From Cohnella sp. SGD-V74 (GTDB lineage Bacteria > Bacillota > Bacilli > Paenibacillales > Paenibacillaceae): DNA of 64,000 bases. Below, in pieces: positions 52,801-60,066 of this stretch. The stretch covers positions 372,001 to 436,000 of the forward strand of contig NZ_PVYW01000002.1 in NCBI RefSeq assembly GCF_003001675.1. Direction: 5' to 3'. The translations under genes were made by a program, and so were the position numbers. Position 1 is the stretch's first letter, and the number at the start of each line of letters is the position of its first letter. The notes below the pieces were generated by a model. The model worked only from the letters and a program-made list of their open reading frames with translations. It ran no database searches and had not been told where the DNA came from.

Positions 52801-53194
52801 AGCCGCCCGGATTGTCCGGAGCGGCGGCAATTTCCCACGTGTCCGACGTCCAGCCCGCCGGAATGTCCGAGCTTTCCAGCGCGTTCGTGATGTTCGGCTC
52901 GGTGACGCTCTGCGAATGCAGGTAATGCCCGGTCGCCCGGTTACGCAGCCGCTTGTAGCCGTCCTTGTCCTCGATCTTCCATTGAGAGGCCGGATCGTTC
53001 ACCTGCGTGAAGCCGTATTTGACTTTTCCGTCCGACGCCTCGTACAGGTAATAGCCTTGCCACGTATTTTTGATTCTGACGTACTCCGCGGCCTCCGACG
53101 CGCCCCCGGAACCGCCTTCCGCGCGGGCGGAAAGCGGCGGGATCGCCAGAAGCAGCGCCAGAACCGCGATCATCAACCTTTGCAGCCCTTTCAT
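46844..53194 (-). CDS. Multimodular S-layer-anchored GH87-type alpha-1,3-glucanase
   Basis: 2116 residues. Signal peptide (LQRLMIAVLALLLAIPPLSARA); seven ~135-residue beta-trefoil-like repeats (about 35-1025; hallmark WxGxYLYE...HW..E...RATGHY); a CBM35-like module (~1030-1155); a second such module (~1160-1320); a right-handed beta-helix (~1323-1690, GYLSVMDFGAVADD) and, after a Gly/Ser linker, three SLH domains (~1920-2116) that bind the cell wall. In the helix, D1474 and the DD pair 1497-1498 have the same spacing I recall for the catalytic triad of GH87 alpha-1,3-glucanases (mutanases/mycodextranases). AAGGAGG precedes the ATG. It may attack fungal alpha-glucan or bacterial mutan. Confidence 0.85.
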   Translation of the reverse strand: MKGLQRLMIAVLALLLAIPPLSARAEGGSGGASEAAEYVRIKNTWQGYYLYEASDGKVKYGFTQVNDPASQWKIEDKDGYKRLRNRATGHYLHSQSVTEPNITNALESSDIPAGWTSDTWEIAAAPDNPGGYNIVSSRNSAWIVNFQIQDGFVQANNWAQKSWGSAVWSFEPAEATAPVRIANPWDGSYLYEQDGEVKYGRPSLNDTTSHWFLEDKDGYKRLRNRATGHYLHSQDVTAETITHPIGISDIGSGWTSDLWTLEDAGNGSVNIVSSRDAGWIVNIQGTGGGPDGIVRVNNWAQKSWGSAVWKLEAASDSAPKRLRSQWTGAYLYEDNGQVKYGEPNYDDASSQWIVEDGVDGKRLRNVGSGGYATTIDHAGATPLAVNAGAGPDSVWLMEQARNDGGGEVDGFVTLRSLANAGSFINVQNQDGYAQGNNWAQATWGSAQWKLEDPAPPTGPVNPYIRIKNNWLQLYLYEDNGTVKYGNADAADQRAHWQIEEAGGVQRIKNRATGHYVSLEGVSGARDALKAVEPAPGSTAGDWTIETYQGYKLISRAGEASGSYVNVENKLKHAQYGVVPKDWGSPKWEFHPVTETASEYVRLKNSYRGTYLYEDSDGKVAYGQPDASDASSHWSFQQGSEGVRIVNRATGRFISNERIARSVPEWHLTPLESLELDPTWGSVQWAVYEVGDPGSSVKTFSNQWSGTAVIHVEDGTGYAQASDIPQDWGSAQWIVEPAPAAPVELPDGYIRIKNRASGQYLFENGNRAVLYGTPAENNAASHWKLIEADGAVRIENRATGNAISIAGGRSYLETESVPPGGKARWAIERGPESGVYLLRSEASGYEDGYMHTEDAQGYAQFELRSVESRGVQWLFEEAPAEAINVPWDNGPANGVTPELAETNEVRIVDAVSGKVLVARGGAVALETPSETNEAASRWLPYDYNGHKRLVNPASGRMLAIGGDGKAAAVFDGAGLASQWKIDDYAGYRVLRNAAAASGEYLVRSPVGEAVSQAANPSAVEAHWRLELVAGDARYEAEQAFMTGGVVSGGSYATGFGSENAALLFSVYAGEAGDYETVVRYRNSSGSGKTLGLSVNGLEQNGGLALPALGGSWSETVVTLSLRAGMNTVTLQSDEAAPASSGVDIDAIAVRGTSKPDYRGATLPFTTYEAEHGRTNGALLEPDRTYKTFASEASGRQAVRLDAEGQYVEFTAVKDANSLVVRYIIPDAQEGGGIEETLTLYVNGVKRGKLALSSEHSWVYGAYPWTNDPADGDAHRFYDESRMLTDPIPEGATVRLQKDADDQAEYVIVDLVELEQAPEAYAKPDGYLSVMDFGAVADDAGDDWNAFRDAIAAAKAQDKGLWIPAGTFQLRQGPLYVDNVTIRGAGMWHTTLQGAGFMAEGSNIRVYDLLLDVDVTSRRDEEREAGFDGTFGAGSVIQNVWIEHAKAGIWSMRSDEGVATDGLYIGGVRIRNTYADGINLTSGTRSTMIEQTHIRNSGDDSIALWSQRPDDAPPEAPDDDYRTSNNTIRFNTIQLPWLADNVAIFGGRDNKVQDNVISDTVGFGAGIAISTRFNPVAFDGTTIVERNTLIRTGGREPNWGQDFGAIWIFTGDKPIDADILIRDNVAADSTYQGLYINGPHPIADSPRRVRIQNYVIDGAGTWGIHVNSSVTGSVELDNVLIRNPKLGSVFNAMGAEFELRTLTKQPGGNGSGGSGGSGSASGAGGTADQTAANQDAPLKQAVAEGRQEIVIDLAGESGGEAEFTSEALRAAAASLPNAVIVLKFGDLSYSLPTDILDVLGAAGYPLAKEADAKLKIKLSYTSDQEEADLKIKAETSGFRIAGMLVIFDMTLEAGGQSIPIHRFGQRFLTRTFTVEGASDIDHYSVVVFDPVNGVFRTVPAMFSAADGRTLATVKSATNSIYAVAITDETFEDIARHWARTDIERMANKRLVNGTAANKFAPNRNVSRAEMATLIVRALGLQPDSGAGNRFADVAPSAWYASYVNAAASYGIVNGHTNGSFAPDKEVTRAEMAVMLAQAMRLAKTAAPGVSSSDSGSVKSFDGDREPIPNWARSAADELVREGIMQGRSSNTFAPGDSATRAEAIVALRRLLQAVDFMN

Positions 53195-53229
53195 GCTTCC
53201 ATCCTCCTTGTATCGTATCTATTGAGCCT

Positions 53230-53432
53230 ATATCGGTTGAACCCACGCAAGCGAAGCCCATTGCATTCCGAAAGGGATGGCTTTGCCGGCTTCAGACAGG
53301 TTGTTTTGAGTTGCTTGGATCGATAAGACCTTCATAGATTAGCAACTCAAAGCCAAAAGGCGCGGGCAAAACCATTCCCTTTCTCCATTTCATTGGGTTC
53401 GTTCTTCGACGTATCTTGGGTTCAACCGATAT
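53230..53432. mobile_element. 203-bp fold-back inverted-repeat element
   Basis: The end sequence ATATCGGTTGAACCCA (53230-53245) is perfectly inverted at 53417-53432. The arms continue imperfectly inward, and a further TTTGAGTTGCT/AGCAACTCAAA pair surrounds a central loop of about 25 bp. The whole element can form a long hairpin. It lies between malG-like and the GH87 gene, where it may also terminate transcription. It encodes nothing. Confidence 0.6.
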
Positions 53433-53451
53433 CGTTCCGGATACCGACCGA

Positions 53452-54294
53452 TCAGCCCTTCGTCGCGCCGTCGGCGAGGCCGGAAATCAAATACCGCTGA
53501 AGCAGCAGGAACACCGTCGCGATCGGCAGCGCGATCAGAATCGTGCCCGCGGCAAAAATCGTAAAGTTGTTCGCGAACTTGTCGTTGATGAAGTTGTACA
53601 AGCCCAGCGCCAAGGTGAACTTCTCCGGGCTGCGGATAATGATGCGCGGCGTCAGGAAGTCGAAGAACGGCGCCATGAACGTGAACAGCGCCACGACCGC
53701 GACGATCGGCTTCGCCAGCGGAATCAGGATCCGGAAGAAAATCGTCATATACCCCGCTCCGTCCATCTTGGCCGACTCGTCCAGATCGCGCGGGATCGTG
53801 TCCAGATACCCTTTTACGAGGAAAACGTTCATCGGCAAGCCCCCGAACACATAGATCAGGATCAGTCCGGTAAACGTGTCCAGCAGATTGACCGTGTTCA
53901 GCAGCAAATAGATCGCCACCATGCCCATCAGCACCGGAAACATCTGCAGCAGCAGGAACGTGTAGATGCTGTTTTTCCGCCCGACGAACCGGAACCTGGA
54001 GAACGCATACGCCAGAATAGTGACAAGGCAGACGGAGGCGATGCCGTTGGCGAACGCAACGATCAGCGTGTTTTTGTACCAGAGCGCATAGTCGCTTCTC
54101 GGGTTCGTGAACAGCCAGCGGTAGTGCTCCAGCGACCAGTTGTCGGGAATGAGCTTCAGCGCGAACAGGCTCGTGCCCGGATTCAGGGACATGCTGAACG
54201 CCCAGACGAGCGGATACAAAATGACGGCGAACATGATCAGGACAATAACGTAAATGCCCGACACTTCGAGAGCGGATCTCATGGAAGCTTTCAT
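53452..54294 (-). CDS. Maltose-type ABC transporter permease (MalG-like)
   Basis: 280 residues, six membrane helices, and the EAA loop with DESAKMDGAGYMTIFFRILIPLA near residue 175. It begins one base after the MalF-like stop and is the third gene of malE-malF-malG-like. It imports maltodextrin-like oligosaccharides, perhaps products of the neighbouring GH87 enzyme. A shared MsmX-type ATPase would be needed, as none is encoded here. Confidence 0.93.
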   Translation of the reverse strand: MKASMRSALEVSGIYVIVLIMFAVILYPLVWAFSMSLNPGTSLFALKLIPDNWSLEHYRWLFTNPRSDYALWYKNTLIVAFANGIASVCLVTILAYAFSRFRFVGRKNSIYTFLLLQMFPVLMGMVAIYLLLNTVNLLDTFTGLILIYVFGGLPMNVFLVKGYLDTIPRDLDESAKMDGAGYMTIFFRILIPLAKPIVAVVALFTFMAPFFDFLTPRIIIRSPEKFTLALGLYNFINDKFANNFTIFAAGTILIALPIATVFLLLQRYLISGLADGATKG

Positions 54295-54295
54295 T

Positions 54296-55600
54296 TTAAT
54301 ACATGTCCTCCTCTCGGAAAGACCGGGTTCTGCGGAATTGATAGAAGGCGAACGCCGCGACGACGATGCCCATGATGATCGAGATGGCCGCCGCCATCTT
54401 GTAGTTGTTCTCGTTAAACGTCAGGCTGTACACCCAGGAAATGAGAATGTCCGTAGCTCCCGAGTTCTGGCCCGATACCGGCGGACCGCCCTTGTTGAAC
54501 AAGTAGATCAGGTTAAAATTGTTGAAGTTCTGCGAGTACTGCATGATCAGCAGCGGAGCGGTGGCGTACAGCACGTGCGGCATCGTAATGTAGCGGAATT
54601 TCTTCCAGCGGCTGCCTCCGTCCACGTCCGCGGCCTCGTACCAGTCCTTCGAGATGCTCTGCAGCACCCCGGTAATGAGCGTGAACACATACGGAAAGCC
54701 GAGCCACACCTGAATGCCGATAATCGCGATCCTCGCCCACAGCGGGTCGGACAGCCACGGAATCATAACGCCGAAATGGGAGAAAATGTCCCGGTTGATC
54801 GCCCCGAAATTGTCGTTGAACATCGCCGCGAACACGAGCACCGTCATGAACGAAGGGACCGCCCAGGGCAGGATGAACACGGTTCGGATCAGCTTCTTGA
54901 ACCTCACCCGGCTGTCGTTGATCATCACCGCGAGGAAAAAGGCCAGCGTAATCTGCAGCGTCGTGGCGACCAGCGTCCAGACGACGGTCCAGGCGAGCAC
55001 GGACAGCAGGCTCTTGCTCCATACCGCCTCGGTGAACAGCGCCTTGAAGTTGGCGAAACCGACCCAGTCGAGCAGGTGCGCAGGCGGCGAATTGTACAGG
55101 TTGTAGTTCGTAAACGCGAGCGAGATCATGAACAGCAGCGGAAAAATGACGATCAGCGCCATCATGATGAAGTTCGGAATGACGACGAAATACGGGAAGC
55201 CGTGCTCCCAGCTGTCGTGAAAAGCTTGCCGGACGGAGGGCGTGCGAACGCCCGCCTGCCGCTTCTTCGCGTCCCGGTAAGCGTCGTTCAGGTTCAGCGC
55301 GTACAGCCCCAGCAAAATGACCGTCAGGATGACGGAGAGAATGCCCTGTACGAGCAGCGTGCGCGAATCGTCCAGCTCCGGGTCGTCGCCGAGGCCGATC
55401 AATCCGACGATGCCGTTAAAGAGCGGAACCGACAGCGTATAGATCAGGCTCAAGCCGAAGACAAGCAGCAGCACGCCCTTGATCCAACGCCGGTTGTACA
55501 GCTGTCCCAATCCGGGAACGACGGACAGCAGCGCAGCCCATGCGGGATTGTGCCCGCTGTACGAGTGGCGCTGTTCGCCGATCGCGTTCTTGATGTCCAT
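54296..55600 (-). CDS. Maltose-type ABC transporter permease (MalF-like)
   Basis: 434 residues from the ATG at 55600 (GGAAGGTG lies about 8 nt before it). The N-terminal ~100 residues (PGLGQLYNRRWIKGVLLLVFG) precede the six-helix core, as in the long MalF of Gram-positives; the EAA loop is EAADVDGGSRWKKFRYITMP near residue 313. It follows malE-like after an intercistronic terminator-like hairpin. Confidence 0.93.
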   Translation of the reverse strand: MDIKNAIGEQRHSYSGHNPAWAALLSVVPGLGQLYNRRWIKGVLLLVFGLSLIYTLSVPLFNGIVGLIGLGDDPELDDSRTLLVQGILSVILTVILLGLYALNLNDAYRDAKKRQAGVRTPSVRQAFHDSWEHGFPYFVVIPNFIMMALIVIFPLLFMISLAFTNYNLYNSPPAHLLDWVGFANFKALFTEAVWSKSLLSVLAWTVVWTLVATTLQITLAFFLAVMINDSRVRFKKLIRTVFILPWAVPSFMTVLVFAAMFNDNFGAINRDIFSHFGVMIPWLSDPLWARIAIIGIQVWLGFPYVFTLITGVLQSISKDWYEAADVDGGSRWKKFRYITMPHVLYATAPLLIMQYSQNFNNFNLIYLFNKGGPPVSGQNSGATDILISWVYSLTFNENNYKMAAAISIIMGIVVAAFAFYQFRRTRSFREEDMY

Positions 55601-55676
55601 GTTTGCTTCACCTTCCATAGTCCGCAAACCGGCCGCCATCGTCTCTGCGCCCCGCCGAACGGGCATCGCGATGGCA

Positions 55677-55701
55677 AAAGGGGCCCTCCGAGAGCCCCTT
55701 T
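55677..55701 (-). terminator. Intercistronic attenuator after malE-like gene
   Basis: AAAGGGGC pairs with GCCCCTTT around a loop of about 9 nt and is followed by TTTGCC on the minus strand. It lies 25 bp past the malE-like stop. Partial termination here would make binding protein in excess over the permeases. Confidence 0.75.
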
Positions 55702-55726
55702 CCGGTTGCCTGCGGCTGTTTAGTTC

Positions 55727-57055
55727 TTATTTCGCGCCGGCCATTTTCATCTTGTCGTTGATCAGTTGCACCGCATCGTCGAGCGACGCTTGCACGTCCT
55801 TGCCGTCCGTAATGAACTTCAGCGCGTTCGCCATCGGGTCCCATACGTGGTCGAGCTCGGGAACGGTCGGGAACGGCTGGCCGTATTGGATCTGTCCGGA
55901 GAACCCGGATACGAGCGGATCTTCGGTCAGCACCGGGTTGTTCAGCACGCTCTTGACCGGAGGCACTTCCCCCGTCTGTTGGAAATATTCCAGCGCGTTC
56001 TCTTCGTTCGTCAGGAATGCCGCGAAGTCTGTCGCCCACTCCGGATGCTTGGAGAACTTGGAGAGCATCCAGCCCTTTACCCCGATGAACGAGGTCGGGT
56101 GCGAGCCGTCTTCCAGCGCCGGAAGCGGAGCTACCGCCAGGTCGTCGCCCAGCGCCTTCTTGAAGTCGGTGATCGCCCACGGCCCGTTAATGACCGCCGC
56201 GACTTTGCCTTGCGTGAACAGGCCGCCGACGATGTCGCCGTTGATGCCCTTAGGCAGATAGCCGTTGTTGAACCAGCTTTGGATCAGCTTGCCGCCCTTC
56301 ACCGTGCCTTCCTTGTTCAGGCCGATGTCGTTGATGTCGAAGACGCCGTTGTTGTCCTTGAAAATGTAGCCGCCGCTGCCCCCGAGGAAGCCCCAGGCGA
56401 AGTAGAAGTTGGCCGCTTCGAACAGGAAGCCGTACTCCTGCTTCTTCGCGTCAGTCTTCTCCTTCATGAGCGCTTCCAGCTCTGCGATCGTCGCCGGAGG
56501 CTGCGGAACGAGCTTCTTGTTGTAGAACATCGCGTACGTCTCGGTGACGAGCGGAAGTCCGTACAGCACGCCGTCCTGGCTGAGCGCCTGCAGCGCTTCC
56601 GGCGTGTAAGTATCCTTGATCGAGTCCGACGGTTTAACCTCTTGCACGAGCCCTTTCACGACCAGGCTCCCGATGCCCGGCTGGTAGAACAGATCCGGTC
56701 CTTTGCCCGCCGGGCCGTCGAGCGCCAGCACGTCCGGCTGATCGTTCATCGCCACCGGCTTGATGTTGATCTTGATGCCGGTCTGCTCCGTGTACTTCTG
56801 CGCGGCCGCTTCGATGACAGCGAGTTTGTCCGCGTTGTCGTCCGGCCAGATCGTCAGCTCGGCCGGCTTCTCCGGACCCGATTCGGCGGCGGAAGCCGAA
56901 GCGCTTGGCGATTCCGCCGAAGCGGACGGAGATGGGCTGGATGCAGAGGGCGAGCCGCTTGCACCGCCATTGTCTTTGTTGCCTCCGCACGCCGTCAGCG
57001 ATAACGCGGCCAGCATGACGCAGAGCGTGAGCATCGTCTTTTTGTGTTTGAACAT
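55727..57055 (-). CDS. Maltodextrin-type ABC transporter substrate-binding lipoprotein (MalE-like)
   Basis: 442 residues with lipobox LTAC (Cys23) and a Ser/Ala/Pro-rich linker. The mature part is a MalE-like solute-binding protein (ELTIWPDDNADKLAVIEAAAQKY; INGPWAITDFKKALGDDLAVAPLPAL). GAAGGGAGAC precedes the ATG. Its promoter carries the GTCAC repeats shared with the orphan binding-protein operon. The ligand is probably an alpha-glucan oligosaccharide. Confidence 0.93.
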   Translation of the reverse strand: MFKHKKTMLTLCVMLAALSLTACGGNKDNGGASGSPSASSPSPSASAESPSASASAAESGPEKPAELTIWPDDNADKLAVIEAAAQKYTEQTGIKINIKPVAMNDQPDVLALDGPAGKGPDLFYQPGIGSLVVKGLVQEVKPSDSIKDTYTPEALQALSQDGVLYGLPLVTETYAMFYNKKLVPQPPATIAELEALMKEKTDAKKQEYGFLFEAANFYFAWGFLGGSGGYIFKDNNGVFDINDIGLNKEGTVKGGKLIQSWFNNGYLPKGINGDIVGGLFTQGKVAAVINGPWAITDFKKALGDDLAVAPLPALEDGSHPTSFIGVKGWMLSKFSKHPEWATDFAAFLTNEENALEYFQQTGEVPPVKSVLNNPVLTEDPLVSGFSGQIQYGQPFPTVPELDHVWDPMANALKFITDGKDVQASLDDAVQLINDKMKMAGAK

Positions 57056-57129
57056 TTTAAGTCTCCCTTCTCATGGTCAACCTTTTTGGGTGAGTCGTTC
57101 CGCACCCGTCGGCGCGGTTTATGAGCCTA

Positions 57130-57195
57130 ATTGTACGGCCGGGGCGACGTCCTCAACTACCAATCCGGTGACCTGAAAGGCTAAGATTGTGACTT
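57130..57195 (-). promoter_or_regulatory. malE-like promoter with GTCAC direct repeats
   Basis: On the minus strand, GTCAC repeats lie at complements of 57168-57172 and 57189-57193, 21 bp apart. The -10 TACAAT is at 57130-57135, 32 nt past the near repeat. There is no good -35. This matches the promoters at 27.8 and 32.9 kb base for base in geometry. Confidence 0.8.
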
Positions 57196-57203
57196 GCGCA
57201 ATG

Positions 57204-57220
57204 TTCACACTTTTTTTACA
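57204..57220 (+). promoter_or_regulatory. Pho-box-like repeats upstream of phoX
   Basis: TTCACA (57204-57209) and TTTACA (57215-57220) are separated by 5 bp, an 11-bp period. They fit the Bacillus PhoP half-site pattern TT(A/C/T)ACA. Flanking turns are weaker. They lie about 95 bp upstream of the PhoX start, suggesting control by PhoPR under phosphate starvation. Confidence 0.55.
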
Positions 57221-57312
57221 ATCCGCTGTTTTCCATCTAATCCCCCCTTGATACGGAACCTCTATGCTGTTGATGATGACCCAATTTGTCCAAATGGGAG
57301 TGTGCCAAAATC

Positions 57313-58992
57313 ATGATCGAAAATCAGAAAATGGACCGCCGCAAATTTTTGTCCTACCTGGGAACGGGAGCTGCCGCGCTCGCAGCCGCATCCGCCGGAC
57401 TGGGCACGCTGGAGGGCAAAGCCTCCGCCGCATCCAAGACGGCCGATCATCTCTTCGGCTACCAAACGAACCGGGTAAGCGGATTTTTCGAATCGATTCA
57501 AGCGTCCGATTCCGACCAGCTTGTCCTGCCGAAGGGCTACCAGTATGACGTCGTAGCCGCCTTCGATGACGTGATCAACAGCGCGGGCGACAAATTCGGA
57601 CAAGGCGCGGACTACAACGCCTACCTCCCGATCAACGGCTCCAACTCTCACGGTCTGCTGGTCACCAACCACGAGTACACGAACATTTTTCTGCATGGGG
57701 AAATCAAGGACGGCAAAATGACGGCGGAGCAAATCCGCAACGAACTCTACTACCAAGGCATGTCGGTGATCGAAGTCAAACAGGGCGAAGACGGGGTCTG
57801 GAAAATGGACACGTCTTCCAAATACGCCCGTCGCATCAACGGCTTCAGCAAATTCGAGCTGACCGGCCCTGCCCGCGGCGCCAAGGCGCTCGGCGGCGTC
57901 TCCTCCGTAACCGGAACGTTCGCGAACTGCTCCGGCGGCGTCACGCTGTGGAACACGGTCATGTCCTGCGAAGAGAACTTCGAAGCGACTTCCGGGGCCG
58001 CCAGCCTGAACGCGACGCATTACGGCTGGGTCGTGGAAATCGATCCGTTCGACGGCAAGTTTCTGAGAAAGCATACGGCTCTGGGACGTTTCCACCATGA
58101 AAATACGGCGATGGGCATCGCCAAAGACGGCAGGGTCGTCGTGTATATGGGCGACGACGTAAAAGACGCATGCGTATACAAATTCGTAACCAAAGGGAAA
58201 TACGATCCGGCGGCCGGACGCCGCAATTCCGACCTGCTCTCCGAAGGCACGCTGTATGTCGCCAACTTGAAAAGCGGTCAGTGGCTGGAAGTCACGATCG
58301 AGGCGGTGCGCAAAGCGCTGGAGAAAGAAGGCTTCAAAGCTCCAAGCGGCGTTAAGGGAACTCAGGAGGAGTTGCTGAAAAAATACCAAACCCAAGGCGA
58401 TATCGTTACCAACTGCGCGGAAGCGGCGCTGCTGGTCGGCGGCACGCCTACGGATCGCCCGGAGGATGTGGAAGTTTCTCCGTTCGACAACACAATCTTT
58501 ATTTGCCACACGAACAACGACAACCACGGCAACATCCATGGACACATCACACGCATTTTCGAAAAGGACGACGATCTGGGTTCGACGGAGTTCGACTTTG
58601 AAATTTTCGCGGCAGGCGGCCGCCAATCGGGCTTCAGCTCGCCGGACAATCTGGCTTTCGATTCCAACGGCAGCCTGTGGGTCGTGACGGACATTTCCTC
58701 CGGCAGCCTGAACAAAGGCGTGTACACCAGCTTCAAAAACAACGGCCTGTTCGTCATCCCGACGGTCGGACCGAGCAAGGGCGAAGCGCTGCAATTCGCC
58801 TCCGGCCCCCGCGAATGCGAAATGACCGGACCTTTCTTCTCGCCCGACGAGCGCACGCTGTTCCTGTCCATCCAGCATCCCGGCGAGAATACGACGGATG
58901 TCAGCAAGCCGACCAGCATGTGGCCGCACCGCAAGGGCGACAAAATCCCGCGCGAAGCCGTCGTGGCCATCCGCGGATTCAAGCTTGGCTAA
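57313..58992 (+). CDS. PhoX-family alkaline phosphatase, Tat-exported
   Basis: 559 residues from the ATG at 57313; upstream in-frame TTG at 57286 is less likely. The Tat signal (DRRKFLSYLGTGAAALAAASAG) carries the twin arginines, so the enzyme is exported folded. The mature DUF839/PhoX domain uses Ca and Fe to release phosphate; family blocks are LLVTNHEYTN near residue 115, SCEENFEATSG near 216, and LGRFHHENTAMG near 253. TatA and TatC genes follow directly on the same strand, a dedicated exporter as in B. subtilis phoD-tatAd-tatCd. Confidence 0.9.
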   Translation: MIENQKMDRRKFLSYLGTGAAALAAASAGLGTLEGKASAASKTADHLFGYQTNRVSGFFESIQASDSDQLVLPKGYQYDVVAAFDDVINSAGDKFGQGADYNAYLPINGSNSHGLLVTNHEYTNIFLHGEIKDGKMTAEQIRNELYYQGMSVIEVKQGEDGVWKMDTSSKYARRINGFSKFELTGPARGAKALGGVSSVTGTFANCSGGVTLWNTVMSCEENFEATSGAASLNATHYGWVVEIDPFDGKFLRKHTALGRFHHENTAMGIAKDGRVVVYMGDDVKDACVYKFVTKGKYDPAAGRRNSDLLSEGTLYVANLKSGQWLEVTIEAVRKALEKEGFKAPSGVKGTQEELLKKYQTQGDIVTNCAEAALLVGGTPTDRPEDVEVSPFDNTIFICHTNNDNHGNIHGHITRIFEKDDDLGSTEFDFEIFAAGGRQSGFSSPDNLAFDSNGSLWVVTDISSGSLNKGVYTSFKNNGLFVIPTVGPSKGEALQFASGPRECEMTGPFFSPDERTLFLSIQHPGENTTDVSKPTSMWPHRKGDKIPREAVVAIRGFKLG

Positions 58993-59018
58993 ATCTTGAA
59001 TAGCGAGGAGACTTTATT

Positions 59019-59267
59019 ATGCCATTCGGAAACATCGGCATCGGCGGCCTGATTCTGATCCTGATCATCGCGCTTATCATTTTCGGACCGTCCAAGCTGC
59101 CTGAATTGGGACGAGCCTTCGGCCGCACGCTCAGCGAATTCAAGAGCGCTACCCGCGGCATGATCGACGGCGACAAGGATGACAAGGACAAAGGCGCAGC
59201 GAGCGAAGCCTCCGACGCATCGGAGCAAAAGCCGCGCCTGGCCGCGGTCGAGTCCAACAAAGGCTAA
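59019..59267 (+). CDS. tatA: Twin-arginine translocase subunit TatA
   Basis: 82 residues: short outer N-terminus, one membrane helix ([15 protein letters not shown]), the [10 protein letters not shown] hinge and an amphipathic helix, then a charged tail. It polymerises into the protein-conducting pore together with TatC. The AGGAG site lies just before the ATG, 26 bp after PhoX. Confidence 0.95.
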   Translation: MPFGNIGIGGLILILIIALIIFGPSKLPELGRAFGRTLSEFKSATRGMIDGDKDDKDKGAASEASDASEQKPRLAAVESNKG

Positions 59268-59278
59268 GGAGGCTCGAC

Positions 59279-60007
59279 ATGAAGGCCGAAAGCGCGGAAG
59301 TCAGCTTTGTCGGCCACTTGGGCGAAATGCGCCGCAGAATCATTTTTACGCTGATCGCGTTTCTGGTGTCTCTCTGCGGCGCTTTCATCTACGTGAAGGA
59401 GATCTATCACTGGCTGGTCCGGGATCTGGATTTCAAGCTGGCGATTCTGGCTCCGTCCGACGTCATCTGGGTCTATCTGAAGTTGGCGGGCGTTGTCGCC
59501 ATTGCCGTCACCCTGCCGGTCGCCGCCTGCCAGGCTTGGCTGTTCGTCAAGCCGGCCTTGAAGCCTCAGGAACAGCGGGCTACGCTGGCGTATATCCCCT
59601 GGCTCCCCGTCTTGTTCGCGGGCGGGATCGTCTTCGGGTACTTCGTCATCTATCCGATGGTGCTGCAGTTTCTGGAGGGAATGTCGGGGGATTTTGCCAC
59701 GATGTATACGGCGGACCGGTACTTCTCCTTCATGCTGAGCATGACCGTGCCCTTCGGGCTGCTGTTCGAAATGCCCGTCACGGTCATGTTCCTGACCCGG
59801 ATTGGCATCCTGAATCCGGCCCGGCTGGCCAAGGGACGCAAGCTGTCTTACTTCATCCTGACCGTCACCGCCGTCATGATCACGCCTCCGGACATCATGT
59901 CCGACGTGCTCGTGATCATCCCGCTTTTCGTCCTGTACGAGGTGAGCGTGGGGCTGTCCAAGTGGATTTATGGCAAGAAGGAAAAACTGGATGCTTCCTA
60001 CGAGTAA
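59279..60007 (+). CDS. tatC: Twin-arginine translocase subunit TatC
   Basis: 242 residues, six membrane helices, and the TatC signature FVGHLGEMRRRIIFT at the start, with the conserved inner-face residues that recognise the twin-arginine signal. It is 11 bp after tatA with AAGGAGG before the ATG. It forms the receptor complex for the PhoX signal peptide. Confidence 0.95.
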   Translation: MKAESAEVSFVGHLGEMRRRIIFTLIAFLVSLCGAFIYVKEIYHWLVRDLDFKLAILAPSDVIWVYLKLAGVVAIAVTLPVAACQAWLFVKPALKPQEQRATLAYIPWLPVLFAGGIVFGYFVIYPMVLQFLEGMSGDFATMYTADRYFSFMLSMTVPFGLLFEMPVTVMFLTRIGILNPARLAKGRKLSYFILTVTAVMITPPDIMSDVLVIIPLFVLYEVSVGLSKWIYGKKEKLDASYE

Positions 60008-60008
60008 A

Positions 60009-60050
60009 AATCGCCCCGCAATTGGCCGTTTGGTCCGTTGCGGGGCGATT
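60009..60050 (+). terminator. Intrinsic terminator after tatC
   Basis: AATCGCCCCGCAA pairs perfectly with TTGCGGGGCGATT, followed by GTCGTTCCTT. It starts one base after the tatC stop codon and ends the phoX-tatA-tatC unit. It could also serve the convergent gene at 60067. Confidence 0.85.
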
Positions 60051-60066
60051 GTCGTTCCTTCATGAA

